Below, one piece after another: positions 34,323-46,000 of a DNA stretch of 64,000 bases. Each line of letters begins with the position of its first letter. The first letter of the stretch is position 1. Position numbers and translations under genes: made by a program. The notes under the pieces are model-generated. The model did not search any database and was not told the origin of the DNA. It worked only from the letters and a program-made list of their open reading frames with translations. The stretch lies in NCBI RefSeq assembly GCF_000234665.1, contig NC_018315.1:494296-558295 (forward strand), written 5' to 3'. The stretch comes from Leishmania mexicana MHOM/GT/2001/U1103 (taxonomy: Eukaryota; Euglenozoa; Kinetoplastea; Trypanosomatida; Trypanosomatidae).

Positions 34323-36831
34323 ATGCCTGATGTGCCTGCGAGTCGTTCAGGCACCGCGCGGCTCATCACCGCATCAGCAGCTCCATGTCTTTTCTCTCGC
34401 TTTGGAGATCTCTCGTCGCGCAGGAACGCTCCCTGCAGCAGAAGTGAACTGTAGATGTACAGGTACTGAAAGGGGCTAACCAAGACGAGAAAAGGAAAGG
34501 AAAGGCGTAACGGGCTGGGACGACGCGGGGATTGACCTTTTGCAGCTTGTAGGGGTGGTGGTGGCCTCTATCCCTTCCTCTCCACTCTCCGGCACGATTT
34601 CACAGAAGTAATGCGCTTTCTTGCCCCCCCCCCACCGCTTCCACCAGCTGTGCAACTAAACCGCTGTTTGGAATCCTTTTTTAATATGGATCTATTTGTG
34701 GCTATTCATGTGTTTACGTGTATCTTTGTGCGCGGATGTGTGTTTATGTGTATGGACATATGTATATATATATATGTGTGTGTGTGAGTGTGTCTCCGTT
34801 CTATTCGCATATTCTTTTTTTTTGGTTGTGTGTGTGTGTATGGGGTGCATCTAGTTGTGCGTCACCACTGCGGTGCCTCTGTTTCTTGCGAGGACTTGTT
34901 ATGTTTGACGATGGTCGTATGTATCGGCATACCCACTGTATGCGGGTGGGTAGCTGGTCGCCAGTCTCCGTGTTTTTTTCCCTTTTCCCGTCTTTCTTTG
35001 CTCTCCTTTTCCATGTGCTGGTAAGTGTAGTCGAGGATGAGAATGATGACATCTGGTGACGTGATGCTTTATCTCCTCTTTGGTCCACTGCACTATGCCG
35101 TCGTTATCTCTCCTTTCGTACTTTTTCTTGTCGCCATCGACCTCCGTGCGGGATCCCCTTCCCTGCTCTCTTCGCTAAACGCTTCTCTCTACATGCTCGC
35201 GCTCTGCGCACGCTCACGGAAAGAGCGAGCCAGGGTTTTGTGGTGATGCTGGGGGGACACTGATAGAGATGACTCGAGTGACACCTGCCATTTTCTTTTT
35301 TTCCACGGACCCGGTAGTTGTCTGTAAAGCAGAGCCGCTGGCACACTTTCCTCTTCGGCAGTTTTTCTCCTTTCAGTGCTCGATGGCTCTTCTTTGTGCT
35401 TCACGCGACACTCAGTGACGCCAGGGACTCCTTCCCTCCCACATGCTGTTGATGCGAATGCGTGACACTGTGGGCTTAGCCCTCCCCGTTCGTGCTTGGC
35501 ATTGCCTTTGAAAATGATGTACTTTTTTTTTCTGGAAAAAACAGTGTAGTTGAGCTACTGTTCTCCTTGATTTCAGTATTTCCAGTGCGCCCCCTTCCAT
35601 CACCAACCCAGTACATATCATCCATCACCGTCGCCCTCTCTCCACATCACGGCGCTTTCTTTGGGCTGTGGTTGCAGCGCCTGGTCGCTGTCGTCTTCTG
35701 TCTACCTGTAGAAGTTTCCTTTTGGCCTCTCTCGCTTATTATTACTATTCTCTCTTCGCGCACGTCGTGGTCGCTGTACGTCTGTGTTTCTCTTCTTCAA
35801 TCTCCATCAGGCTCACCACGACATGGCAGGCATACAGAAAGCGGTGAAGTCGATGCGTACGCATGCCGTCACAGCTGTAACAGAAACACAGCAATTCAAA
35901 TTGCCACCACTAGAAACAGCAGTGATTTCCTCAGCAGTGCGTTCTTCCGTGATAGAGGTGCGCACGCCTCCTCGGCCGTGGTGTGCGCGTGCCTCTGTTT
36001 TGCTTTTCTTGTTTGACTCGCATGTGCGCCTTTTACTTTTTTGTTCGCTGCTTTAGCCTCGTGACATACTTGTTCTCTCTCCTCTTCGCTGCGCGAAGTA
36101 CTTCACCCACACCCCCTCCCACCACTCTGTATCTCTCTTCATCTATGGTTCTGTTCCCACTTGAGTCTTGGTGGGAAATGGTTTAGGTGAACGCCGCCGA
36201 ACGCTATGCGGACAGCGACGCCGATTTTCCATTGTACTTGTGTGTCTGGGCGTGTGTACGTGGGCATGTTCAGATGGCTTCTTAAGAGCGTGGCTCACTG
36301 ATGACGATTCTAAACAAAAACCAAACGGAGGGGAGCAGTGCCATCGACCACCCTCCCTCCTCCCGCGTGGGCACAGATGTCCGCGTTTTTTTCTTTTGGA
36401 GGGGGGGGGGGTTATGATGAGTGCGCACAGCAAAACCGTCGCTGCCCTGTTGTCTGTGTCATTCTGAGGCGGCAGCGAAATCACGTTGCCTGTGCAGCCT
36501 ACCGGCGATGGTGGCTGCCTTTTATCCCCATCTTGCGCACACTTGTCACAATGAGCCTTTTTGTGCCTATATGAGGTGGGCCTGAGCGAAGAAGATCTTG
36601 GCTCCCTCTCGCTGCTCAGCTGCCGCACCACCAGACAAGCACTTTTGTCCCTCTTCTCTCGATCTCGCCACGCCTTCCCTCTCGATCTCTTCCATTGGCT
36701 TCCCCTTGGCTGCCCTCTTTACACGCGGGTCTGCAGTGCCGTTCAACTTAAATCCCTTGTACACAAGCAGACACGAAAGGTAAAAGGGGCACTCTTCACC
36801 TCCGCACGTCTTTACTACATTACACGGTATC
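34323..36831. other. Intergenic spacer (2.5 kb)
   Basis: 3' UTR and spacer after the third ABCA gene. It contains a TA/TG-rich stretch (about 34750-34795) and many T/C tracts. One small candidate frame (35823-36056, 77 codons) follows a good acceptor but has poor codon bias and is not called. Nothing else is seen. Confidence 0.6.
36653..36736 (+). promoter_or_regulatory. Pyrimidine tract and candidate acceptor for the gene at 36832
   Basis: A long C/T-rich tract leads to ctgcag with AG at 36735-36736, giving a 5' UTR of about 95 bases. Confidence 0.45.
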
Positions 36832-37392
36832 ATGCGCAGCATGTCGTCCGCGCCGTTGACAAACGCCGAGGTGCGCGAGCTGAGCACGGCGGAGATCCGA
36901 TTGAACCTGGAGCGGTGCATCCGGCTCCTATCTCAAGCCTCGCTTCTTCAGCGACTTCGTGACGGCGGCGAAGGCATCCGTCGCCGCAGCGAACTGTTCA
37001 CGAAAGAGCTGGAGCGACGGCGCACGGTCGAGGCCGCAAGCGGCGATGCCTCTGCCCAACTTGCACCTTCCACGTTGACCGAGGCACTCAAGCGAGACAA
37101 TGAGGCGGCATTCTTGTCTGAGTCTACGCACAATTCCACTGACGCGGCGCGGGAGATCGCGCAAAAATACAAGGACCAGCGCATAGATGTTGAGGCGACA
37201 GTCCGTCGCATGTACGAAGGCATCCTCAGCGAGGGCGAGATCCAGCGCATCCTGCAAAGCGTCCCTCCCCGATTCTTTCTCACCTACTCCGAGACGTGTG
37301 AGATGGAGCAGCAGCTAGCGAGGGATGCGCGAAAAGCGGAGCTGCAGAACCTGGCAGCCCAGGTGGCGCGCCTCAGTGCCACGCCCCAGTGA
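36832..37392 (+). CDS. Small hydrophilic helical protein, function unknown
   Basis: A 186-residue protein with strong GC-rich codon use, preceded by a long pyrimidine tract. It is mostly charged and helical, with no signal peptide or membrane segment. An N-terminal segment (about residues 12-50: ELSTAEIRLNLERCIRLLSQ then LLQRLRDGGEGIRRR) faintly resembles the short helical motif of the GRINL1A/POLR2M family, where an L/E-rich helix is followed by a basic, glycine-containing turn. That likeness is from memory and weak. Two Met codons lie close together at the start (36832 and 36841), and either may be used. No function assigned. Confidence 0.8.
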   Translation: MRSMSSAPLTNAEVRELSTAEIRLNLERCIRLLSQASLLQRLRDGGEGIRRRSELFTKELERRRTVEAASGDASAQLAPSTLTEALKRDNEAAFLSESTHNSTDAAREIAQKYKDQRIDVEATVRRMYEGILSEGEIQRILQSVPPRFFLTYSETCEMEQQLARDARKAELQNLAAQVARLSATPQ

Positions 37393-38320
37393 GTGGCGCT
37401 GATGATATATGTGTTTGTTGATTATCCGAAAGGTTCTTGTAGAATTCACGAGGGTGGCCTTTTCTGTGCGATTTCGTGCCAAGGAAAGATATGCTGGGGT
37501 GAATCACTGCTGCCACTGTCTCCTCCCTTTCCCTTACTGCATTCGTTGCGGTGTAAGCGCGGTGCAGGTGTGCGGGTCGTGAAGCCACGAACACCTGTGA
37601 CGGAAGGTGCTTTCATTCATGGGAGGGAGGGAAGAAAACGAGAAAAGATAATCGGAAAAGGCTCAGCCGCGTTCTGCGCACCCTACCGAGTTCCGCTTTT
37701 GATGCTCGTCATCATGTGCTACTAGGTGACACCCGTGCACCGGCATGCGTGAGTCAGCGTACAGCTTTGTGCGTGCGGGCGTTTGGTGACGTGTGTCTCG
37801 TTCCTTTCGTTTTTCCCCGGATCCTCCTCTGGGTATGCGCCGCTTTGGCGCGACAGCCGCAGCGGCACAGCAGCACACCCACACATTTGCCAGAGTCGCT
37901 GTCTGCGGAGGAAGGTATCGGTGCAGGCCCCCCTCCCCGCGACAGATGCACAGGAGGCGCCACACTTCAGCATACATGGTCTCTCTCATTATTCCACGCG
38001 TTTGCCTTTCTGATGTACCAACTGTGGAGTGCCTTCACGTTTCCTTTTTGGGGCGCTTCATCCTCCCTCCCCTACACCTTTGCCGGATCATGTGAGGTTT
38101 GTCCCCGCCTCGATGCATGTCCTCTCAGCTGCTCACCGCCTTCCATCTGTGCGTACTTCCCAGCGGAAAGGAGAACAAGAGCACACAAAGGCGAAGAAAA
38201 GTGGCGAAGGGCATTGAAGAGCGGCAACACGGACGCTCTGAACCGTGCCCATAGCTTTCCTACTGCTTGAGTAGACTACACGCATAACAACTTTCAGTTT
38301 CACCTGTTCGCTTTCGCTGC
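37393..38320. other. Intergenic spacer (0.9 kb)
   Basis: No gene seen. T/C-rich toward the 3' end. The AG at 38296-38297 in ctttcag, 23 bases before the next ATG, is a plausible trans-splice acceptor. Confidence 0.55.
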
Positions 38321-39529
38321 ATGTGGAGCGTTATTCGACGCCGTCAGGGCCTCAAGCCCAACGAAGCCCCGTCACGCCATGATACTCCATACAGCGCGCA
38401 TCAGCGCTGTATCCAGCTGCATGCGGTGCGTCCTGATGTCCCGTACATAAGCCCCACGACCTTTAGCAAAGCCTACGGTGATTTTCTGTACGCCAAGATC
38501 CGCCGGTGGCTGCTTGACGAGCGCGTCCATGTGCGCCTCCACGCGGCAGATCACCTAGTGGAGCTCTACAAAGAGAAGCGTGAGCACTGTGTACAAAGCC
38601 TTGTATATGACATGCTGCCTATCCTTCTCTCGACCTTGGAGAAGGATGAGAGCGCCGCCTTGCGTGAGCGGGCTGGAATGGCGCTAGAGTTGCTCGTTCG
38701 CGAGGCCCAGACGCAGCGACTGCTACTCGGAGGGGGCCCCACCGAGGACGCGCCCTTTTCCACATCTGCCGGGAAGCAGACGGCGCCGACGCCGCACCTC
38801 GCAGCAATTCTCGCTTCCTTGAGGGACGAGAGTGATGAGGTGGTGGTTGCAGGCCTGCGGGTTGTCTTGGCGTGCCACATGGCGCACAACGCGTTTTCTG
38901 TGACTGCTGCAATGATCCAAGGGGGTCTGATTCCTGTGTTGATCGGGCTCATTCAGTCGACCCACACCTTGACGCAGATAGTTGCCTGCTCTGCAACGCG
39001 GCAACTCTTTCAGGTCAAAGAGGCGCACGTGGAGCTTCTCAAGCTCGGCATCGTGGCAACAGTCACTAAGGCAATCATCAACACAGACGTTGCAGCCCTT
39101 GTCGCAGAGGCTGCTGAGGTCGCCTCTTTGATTGCCGAGTATTCGCAGGGAAGACGCGACGCTGTGGCCTGTGGTACGCTTGCCAGTCTTCTTCCGCATC
39201 TGCACAACTCTAACTTGACTCTGCGAGTCGCCGTATACAGCGCGGCTGCCCAAATCACGGTGCTGGAGGCGGCGAAGATGCAGGCGACGGAGGTGGGCTA
39301 CCCGGAGCAGCTTGTTGGCGAGCTTGCCAGCGAGGATGAGCGCGACGTCCTCATGCACATGCTGCGGCTCATCTACAACTTGGCGGAGTGGCCAACCGCG
39401 CGTGTCACGCTGCGGGAGTGTCTGCCACGGATTACAGAGCTCCTGGAAATCGCGGAGGGCGACGAGGGCGTCATGTTTGCCCTGTCACAGGCCGATAGAA
39501 TCCTCAAGAAGAAAGTGTTTCCAGTGTGA
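38321..39529 (+). CDS. Armadillo/HEAT-repeat protein, RSPH14 (radial spoke) like
   Basis: A 402-residue all-helical repeat protein. After about 45 residues, tandem ARM/HEAT-like helical pairs run to the C-terminus, for example LLDERVHVRLHAADHLVELY, then LRERAGMALELLVREA, DEVVVAGLRVVLACH, LTQIVACSATRQLF and LRVAVYSAAAQITVLEA. Length and the opening segment (a Tyr/Pro-rich leader, then a conserved-looking AYGDFLYAKIRRWLL block) resemble radial spoke head protein 14 (RSPH14/RTDR1), an axonemal protein of motile flagella. Leishmania has a motile 9+2 flagellum, so this fits. The assignment rests on overall pattern; any other short ARM-repeat protein is the alternative. No signal peptide or membrane helix. 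Confidence 0.85.
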   Translation: MWSVIRRRQGLKPNEAPSRHDTPYSAHQRCIQLHAVRPDVPYISPTTFSKAYGDFLYAKIRRWLLDERVHVRLHAADHLVELYKEKREHCVQSLVYDMLPILLSTLEKDESAALRERAGMALELLVREAQTQRLLLGGGPTEDAPFSTSAGKQTAPTPHLAAILASLRDESDEVVVAGLRVVLACHMAHNAFSVTAAMIQGGLIPVLIGLIQSTHTLTQIVACSATRQLFQVKEAHVELLKLGIVATVTKAIINTDVAALVAEAAEVASLIAEYSQGRRDAVACGTLASLLPHLHNSNLTLRVAVYSAAAQITVLEAAKMQATEVGYPEQLVGELASEDERDVLMHMLRLIYNLAEWPTARVTLRECLPRITELLEIAEGDEGVMFALSQADRILKKKVFPV

Positions 39530-40386
39530 GAGGGGAGAAGAGGACAGAGGCCCCCGCTCGGCAGAAAACTCGCATATGCCGTATTACTGTCACCGGCGCC
39601 GTCGACAAGACAGCTTTGCTACGCTATGGGAGTGTCTTTGGAGGCTTACGCCTCTCTTGTCGTTTTTCGTTTTTCTTGCCTGGGCCTCAGACACAGAGGG
39701 TGGGGGGAGGGGGAGTGCAATGATGTACATTAAAGCCGGTTTTCCCTCACCCCTCTTCTTATGCCTGAGGAGAGGAGGGGTGGTCCGCGTGGTGGGAGAT
39801 CGGGCACCCAGCCAATCGCCACCGAACATGGAGAAAACGAGCACATCACCTGTTGTGAGGGTCTTAGCGGACGCCACGAGTCTTAGCACGGAAAGAGATG
39901 GGGAGCGCAGGCGCATAATAGTGCATCCTGAATCTTTTCCCTAGCATCGGCATGGGACATGTAGGCGCTTTCTTTGGTGGTGAGCGACACGAAAGGCGGA
40001 CAACACGAGTGCGTATAGCGGCGGCAGAGCCCTTGCTTTCATGTGGTCGTTTTTCTTATCATCTTTTGTTTATCTTTCTCTCTCGTTCGCGCGCGTTGTT
40101 GTGCCAGGCCCGATGACTCACCAGCAAATTTTCCCTCCGCCTTCTCCTCTCTTCTCCCTCTTCTTCCTCGTCTCCCGCTGCCCATGGACACGGGTATCCT
40201 TTGGGATCATCGATATTCGCGGTTTGGATGCGTGTGATTTCGACCACTCATGTCGTGCTTGCGCCTCTCCGTAAAAGTCCCTGGCGCGGATCCGTCTTCC
40301 TGAGGGCAAAAGAGTAGGATACAGTTGCTCATCCTTTCCTATCCTACTTGGACCAAAAACAGGCGAGGCGCGTGCGTTGAGCAAGA
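39530..40386. other. Intergenic spacer (0.86 kb)
   Basis: No gene seen. It contains a G-rich patch near 39700 and T/C tracts at 40041-40180. Confidence 0.6.
40328..40362 (+). promoter_or_regulatory. Candidate spliced-leader acceptor for the gene at 40387
   Basis: A pyrimidine-rich tract (about 40328-40348) is followed by AG at 40361-40362, 24 bases before the ATG. Confidence 0.5.
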
Positions 40387-41721
40387 ATGGCACCCAAAGC
40401 TGGTAGTGTTGGTCCAAAGGCGCAAGCCGGTGCTTCCCCGCTGGTGGTCCACGAGCCTCTCATCATTGCGGCTGCCTTCCTCGACGGCGTGGTAGCTGTG
40501 TCGGGTGTGCCTGTGATGGTAGCGCAGGCTCCGTATGTCTCGTTCCCCTCTGGTGCCCACCTTGCCGCGTACCAGCTGTGCTTTCTGTTTCCGCAGCTCA
40601 TTACCACACTTGTGGCGGAGCAACTCACGCTGCACGTGAGTGCCTCGGCGCTCTTACTTTTCACACTGATATGCTCCACAGGCAGCGCGGCTATCGTGGC
40701 GCTGAGTCTGTCGCAGCGGGCGGTGTCGCTCTTCTTCGCCTCTCATATTCTGAACGGTGTCTTTCGACACACCAAGACGCTGTTTGGCGTCACCGCGAAA
40801 GCACTGCACATGCCGACCACTGACGTCAGTGCAGCTGCCCGCTACGGTATGATGGCCGGCATGCTGCTCAGCGGAATCGCAGGTGACATCATGCGCGATG
40901 CAGTACAGGTGGCGCAACTGTTCATAGGGGTAGAGGCGGTTGCTGCGACGCTGGTACTCGCACACCTCCTGCTGCGGAGTCGCACCGTGGTGGTGACCGC
41001 CCGAGCCAGTCAGGAGTACGCCCAGTGGCTCCCCAGTCTGACACGGGCACCGGCAGCTGTGCACCGCTCCATGTGGGCCCTCATTGCCGTCATGTTGGCT
41101 TCCTCGGTGAATCAGGTGATGTACCCCATTGCGGCGCCCGCCTATGGTCTGCCATACTCCTTCGCGGGTGCCCACTTGTGTTTCAATATGGTGCTGCAAA
41201 TGGTCCTGATGCCATCCGTTGTGGAGGCTGCCAAGCGCATGGCGCGGCGGTGGAAGTCGAATGTGTTGCTGACCGGCAGCGAGGAGGATAAGTTGTCGGT
41301 TACCGCCGGGCTCTTACTCCTTGCGGGCTGCACTGTTGTTCCGTACGCTTCTGATTGCGGGCCTTTTGTCTTTTATCCCGCTTCGCTGCTTTTGGTGGAC
41401 CTCCCCGCCGGTGTCCTGGCCACGCTCGCCGCGAATGCAGTGCAGGAGACATTCGGACACGGCTCCGGCGACCGACCGAAGGTCACAAGGCTGCTCGCCC
41501 ACATCACGCAACTCGTGAAGATGTTTGCGGCGCCGCTGCGTATCTGCACGGCAGAGAGCCTCAGGGGGTACAAATACCCTGTGCGCTACATCAGTATCCC
41601 TCTGATGACGTACGTGCTGGTGTACACCCGCACACACAACGTCACGTACGCGGTGGCTGGACTGGCGACAATGCTGTTCCTTCTCACGTCCACTGTCTCC
41701 TCCTTTGACGGTGAACTGTAG
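40387..41721 (+). CDS. Polytopic membrane protein, MFS-like
   Basis: A 444-residue protein with about ten to twelve hydrophobic segments, beginning after a short hydrophilic N-terminus (about residue 25). The layout is two halves separated by a hydrophilic stretch near residues 195-225, as in the major facilitator superfamily. A segment around residues 115-165 (LNGVFRHTKTLFGVTAKAL ... GMMAGMLLSGIAGD) resembles the loop 4-5 region of MFSD9/MFSD10-type transporters, but the usual MFS motif GxxxDRxGRR is not obvious. Substrate and membrane unknown. A splice acceptor lies 24 bases upstream of the chosen ATG. Confidence 0.85.
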   Translation: MAPKAGSVGPKAQAGASPLVVHEPLIIAAAFLDGVVAVSGVPVMVAQAPYVSFPSGAHLAAYQLCFLFPQLITTLVAEQLTLHVSASALLLFTLICSTGSAAIVALSLSQRAVSLFFASHILNGVFRHTKTLFGVTAKALHMPTTDVSAAARYGMMAGMLLSGIAGDIMRDAVQVAQLFIGVEAVAATLVLAHLLLRSRTVVVTARASQEYAQWLPSLTRAPAAVHRSMWALIAVMLASSVNQVMYPIAAPAYGLPYSFAGAHLCFNMVLQMVLMPSVVEAAKRMARRWKSNVLLTGSEEDKLSVTAGLLLLAGCTVVPYASDCGPFVFYPASLLLVDLPAGVLATLAANAVQETFGHGSGDRPKVTRLLAHITQLVKMFAAPLRICTAESLRGYKYPVRYISIPLMTYVLVYTRTHNVTYAVAGLATMLFLLTSTVSSFDGEL

Positions 41722-43042
41722 ACTCGATTGCCTCGCTGGAAAGTCACAACGAAAGGTTGTCGTTGATTGTCGCCAGCGACTGCGTGGGAGAGCGCCGAGG
41801 CGGCTCAGCGTCTGTGAGGATCGGCCGATATCAAAAGCTGACTTGGCACTTGTTCGTATGCGCGGTGTCTTGCTGGGCGCGCTGACCGCCCGATGGAACC
41901 AGTGAGCGACGAGCTTCAGTAAGTAAAATTTCCGTTCTTTCCCTTATTGTTCTTTTTTTTTGGTGGTGGGGAGGGGTGGGGGTGAGGGAAGGAAGAGGGC
42001 TGTGCCTCTGGACGTGTTGAGGTTGTCGTCTCTTTCACCGAATCCGTTCGTGGAAGAAGTGGAGAAAGGTGATATAGGGGAAGCGAGGACATACACCCAA
42101 TGGGGACGCCTTCGCTTCTCTTTTCGTCCGCTCTCCTCTCTCCCTCGAATTACCTCCACCCTTGTTCATTATTAATCTGTCGATTCGTGTAGAGACACAC
42201 AGCGTTCAAGGGTCCTCAAAGGCAGGACTGGGCTTGCTCATCCCCCCGTCTCGTGCGTTCTACAACCGGGTATTCTTTTCTCTCGCTTACTTGCCTTCCT
42301 CGTGATCCTTCTATATTCGGGTCGATTCTCTAAGTTCTGCTTGCTGAAGTGGCGGAGATGCCCCCACGTTTTTGCGTGCCTCCTGGGACTCCTCTGCCTT
42401 GTGTCCTTCAGGCCCCGCTCAGAAACTTAGCTGAGCCCGTGGGAGACGACGACCGCTCGAGGACGTCGAGCAGAGCTGCTGCGAACGCGGGTCACACCGT
42501 GTCTCCTCTCCAGAGGGGGCACCATCAATCACTCTGGGAAAGGAGAACACGCCTCTGCTGTCACAGTGACGGAGCTGAGTTAACGTGCGCCCGTGCGTCG
42601 GGGTGCGACGCTATGCCTGCCTCTTTTCTTCTTCTTTCATGGCTCCCCACGGCGTACCCCTGTTTCGGCTCCGTTTCTCTCCCCTTTCTCATTCTCGCCT
42701 AGCGCTCAGATCACAAGGTGGCATCCTTCGCTGTTGAGAGGACTTGAGGAAAAGGTTTCCAGACACCGGCCACTCCGCCTCGGCGCCTCCCTCTCCTGTA
42801 GAAAAGCGGAGACGTAAACGGTGACGCGCGCACGGTTGCACCTTTGAGTTTCCGCCCGCACTGTCCCTTTGTTCCGTGCGCTCTTCAGGCTTGGGCGTGA
42901 ACGGTGGTGACATATTTGGCACCTTGTTAGTCTGATGCTGAACATTAGACACACGGGCACCACGACGGAGCGTCTTTCGCACACCAGCCTCAGAATCGAA
43001 TCACAGAGCACAAAGCGATAAGAGGAGGCTCTCGCGCCGGCG
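41722..43042. other. Intergenic spacer (1.3 kb)
   Basis: No gene is supported. A 117-codon frame at 42349-42702 has no domain and non-coding codon use. Confidence 0.6.
42861..42888 (+). promoter_or_regulatory. Candidate spliced-leader acceptor for the gene at 43043
   Basis: A pyrimidine-rich stretch (ctgtccctttgttcc...ctcttcag) with AG at 42887-42888, giving a 5' UTR of about 154 bases. Confidence 0.45.
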
Positions 43043-46000
43043 ATGGCGACAGATACAGCTGTGTCCAGTAACTACGAGGGCGCATTGGAGAAGCATTTTG
43101 ATCCCATCGTCTTCCTCCTCAATTCGCACACTCCAGACAACCTCGACGCGGCAACCGTTGCCCATCTTCTCCATCCCTTCTTCAGAAAGGACGACTACTA
43201 TGTCGTGAACCTCTCCAGCCTCGCAAACCCGTCCGCGTCTGCGAGAGAGGCGAAGAGATCCTTATTGAGTGAAGCGTCTTCGCAGTTTGCTGCGACCTCG
43301 CTGCAAGACCGCCTTAGCACTGCTGTCCAGAGCGCACTAACCAGCATCGCCGCAACGCGACGGGAAGCACAGCAGGCGGTGCTGCAGGCAAAGGGGGCGC
43401 AGCTCTCCGCCCTGCAAGCAGACTACATGGAGGATGGTCTCTCCACCGAAGAGGCCCTGGCCGCAGCGCATGCAGAGCTACAAGAGTGTTCCGAATCGGA
43501 GGACGAGGCCAGCTACTCGAGCGCCGGCGAGCGTCTTCCGCCAGCTGTGTGTGTGGTAAACGTACCGTTGTTGCCTGCAGCTGTAGCCCGACTGGCACGC
43601 GACGTGGACGGCTTGGCTGCCGTAGTGCTGCTGGAATCGCCGTGCAGTGTGCGCGAGTTGGTCTCCGTTTCTGGCGCTGGCGGTCGCAAAGCCAGCACCA
43701 ACGTTACCGTGTCGAACGCTCCGAATGACCGAACGAAGGGGCGTGGCCCAGGTGCCGGCGCCGCGGCCTCCTCCTCCTCTTCCGCAAGCAAACAGCATCA
43801 TTTCTCCGCAACGGCGGGTGGTAGTGCGGAAGATCTGCTGGCGGCCCTTGGCCGAGCCGCACTTGCACAACCGGACGAGAGCGCCTTCCAGGACGTTTTG
43901 CTGCAACACGTGCCTTATCCGACGGAGAGCACGAACAGCGCAGGCGCCAGCCCAGAATCCCCCGCTGTCTTGCGTCCTTCCGTTCCAGCGACGCAGTTTT
44001 TACCCACTCTACACGCACTCTTACTGCGCATTTTTTCCTCCTGGGTGCGGTACGACGCGTGGCGAGCGAGACGATCCCTTGTGCAGGTGCCCGCTTACAC
44101 GCCCCTAATCGACTCCGAAGCGGCGTTGTCTGCGGCGGCAGGCGAAGATGCCTTGGCTGCAGCAGCGGCCGCGGAGCAACGTCCCAACAAGCGCAAGAGC
44201 GGCAGCCCCGGTGGGCATGAGGACAGCGTTCCCTTACAGATCTCAGCCAAGCCCCCCACCACGACACCGCACCCATGCACTATGGCGCAAGTTGCTGCAG
44301 AGCAGTTTGAGTACAGAACGTACATGCAGCGCTGGATTCGCAGTGGCTCTGACGGGGGCACTGACAAGATGCTTGCGGCCGGGGAGGCGGTGCAGGCGTG
44401 CCTTAACGGCTGCCTGTGTCAGGTGGCCTCATTGAAGGGCTCATCTACTCTACGCACCTCTGCCGACACCTCTGCAGCGCAGCTTGGCGAGGATATCGCG
44501 GACGCCTGTGCCAGGTGCCGCGTCGCAGTCGCGGTGTCCTCTGGTGCCGCATTGCGGCCTGCAAAGGACAGTGTTTCCGCGGCTTGCCAGGACAAGAGGA
44601 CTGCCACTTGCGGTGCCATGCCCATCTCCGCTCCGGCGGGCGCCGAACTCGCTGCCGACTCCGTTGAGGAGGCCCTGGCGCTCACTGTCACGGAAGAAGT
44701 TGGGTCGACTGCGTTGCCGAGCATCTCCACAGCACTGATTACAACTGCCGGAGATGGAGACGCGCTGCACTGGATGCGCGACGCGTTGGTGGCGCGTGAC
44801 CACCATGGTTGGCACACGGCCGTGCGGAGGTGGGGGAGAACAGCTGTGTGCTGTCTGCATCAGCAGACCGACGCCATCGGCGCACCACTTACCCAGCACA
44901 CTGCGCACCTCCTCGACAGCCCCACCACTTTCCCCCGCTTCTTTCGTGAAGAGGACTTCCTTGAGGCGGAGGGTCGTCACTACGCACCGTCGTCACTGAG
45001 CGATGACACGGACGAGGATGAAGAGGAGTCGGAGTCGGACTCACCATCTGAGGAGACGGCGTCGGACTCGAGTGGCGACGAGACCGCTAGCGCTGCGGAG
45101 GGCGCGGCCACCAAGATGGCGCCCGCAGCCGTTCGTGAGCCACCCCCTGCGTGCCCTCCAGTCGACCACGTAGATGTCGTGAGCCAACACCTGCGTTGGC
45201 GGCGTGTGCTGGAGCAGGTGCGCTTGTCCCATGCTCAGCCTCCCGTGCAAGAGCTCTTGGGGTGCGCTACATCATGCCGCACTGCAGTCACAGAGACGCA
45301 GTGGATGCGGGCAGCCGACGGCACGGTCGTCGAGGTGGCACGGACCGCCGCGAACAGTGCACAGGTGCAATGCACTATCATCGACGCTGGCATGCGTCTT
45401 GAAGCTGGGTTCATGCTGGACTGCCCGCCGCCGACCGTCGACGACTTCGCGAAAGCCACGGCCGCAGACGCGCGTGCGAGCGGGTCGCTGCCAGAGCCGC
45501 TCCTCGCATCGGGAGTCCGCGGCTTTTTGTCACTGGGACGCGAACTTCGTGTCATCACGGAGGTTGTCGCAGATAACGCACAGGCCGCGGCCGAGGCCGC
45601 CTACGCTGTCGCCGTCGCCGCCGCCAAGGAGGCTGCCGTCACCCAATACGAGGCGCAGTTCAGACGGGTCGGAAAGGCCTCTAAGTCTCGCGACGAGGCA
45701 AAAGCTGCCACTCATCTCACCTTGGAGCAAATCACCAAAACACTGCTGGATGCGCTACCGTCACCTCCGGCTCAACAGCACCCTGAGGGCGGCGAAGGGA
45801 AGACCGCTGCCCCGCGAATAGTAATGCGGGTGCATGCCTGCTTCCTTCTGCATGACTGCGTCATGAGGACTGCGGCGCCGAGGGACGGGGTTCCAGGGGT
45901 TCAACTTCGATGCCTGACGCCCAGCCAGCACACTACACACCTTCCACGACGCAGACTCCTCTCCGTGCAGCTGTGGAACGAAGGCGTGGTGAGCGCTGTC

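Noticed and set aside
42349..42702. 117-codon frame before the SPAG17-like gene
   Set aside because: No domain, weak codon bias, and it lies within the spacer between confirmed genes.
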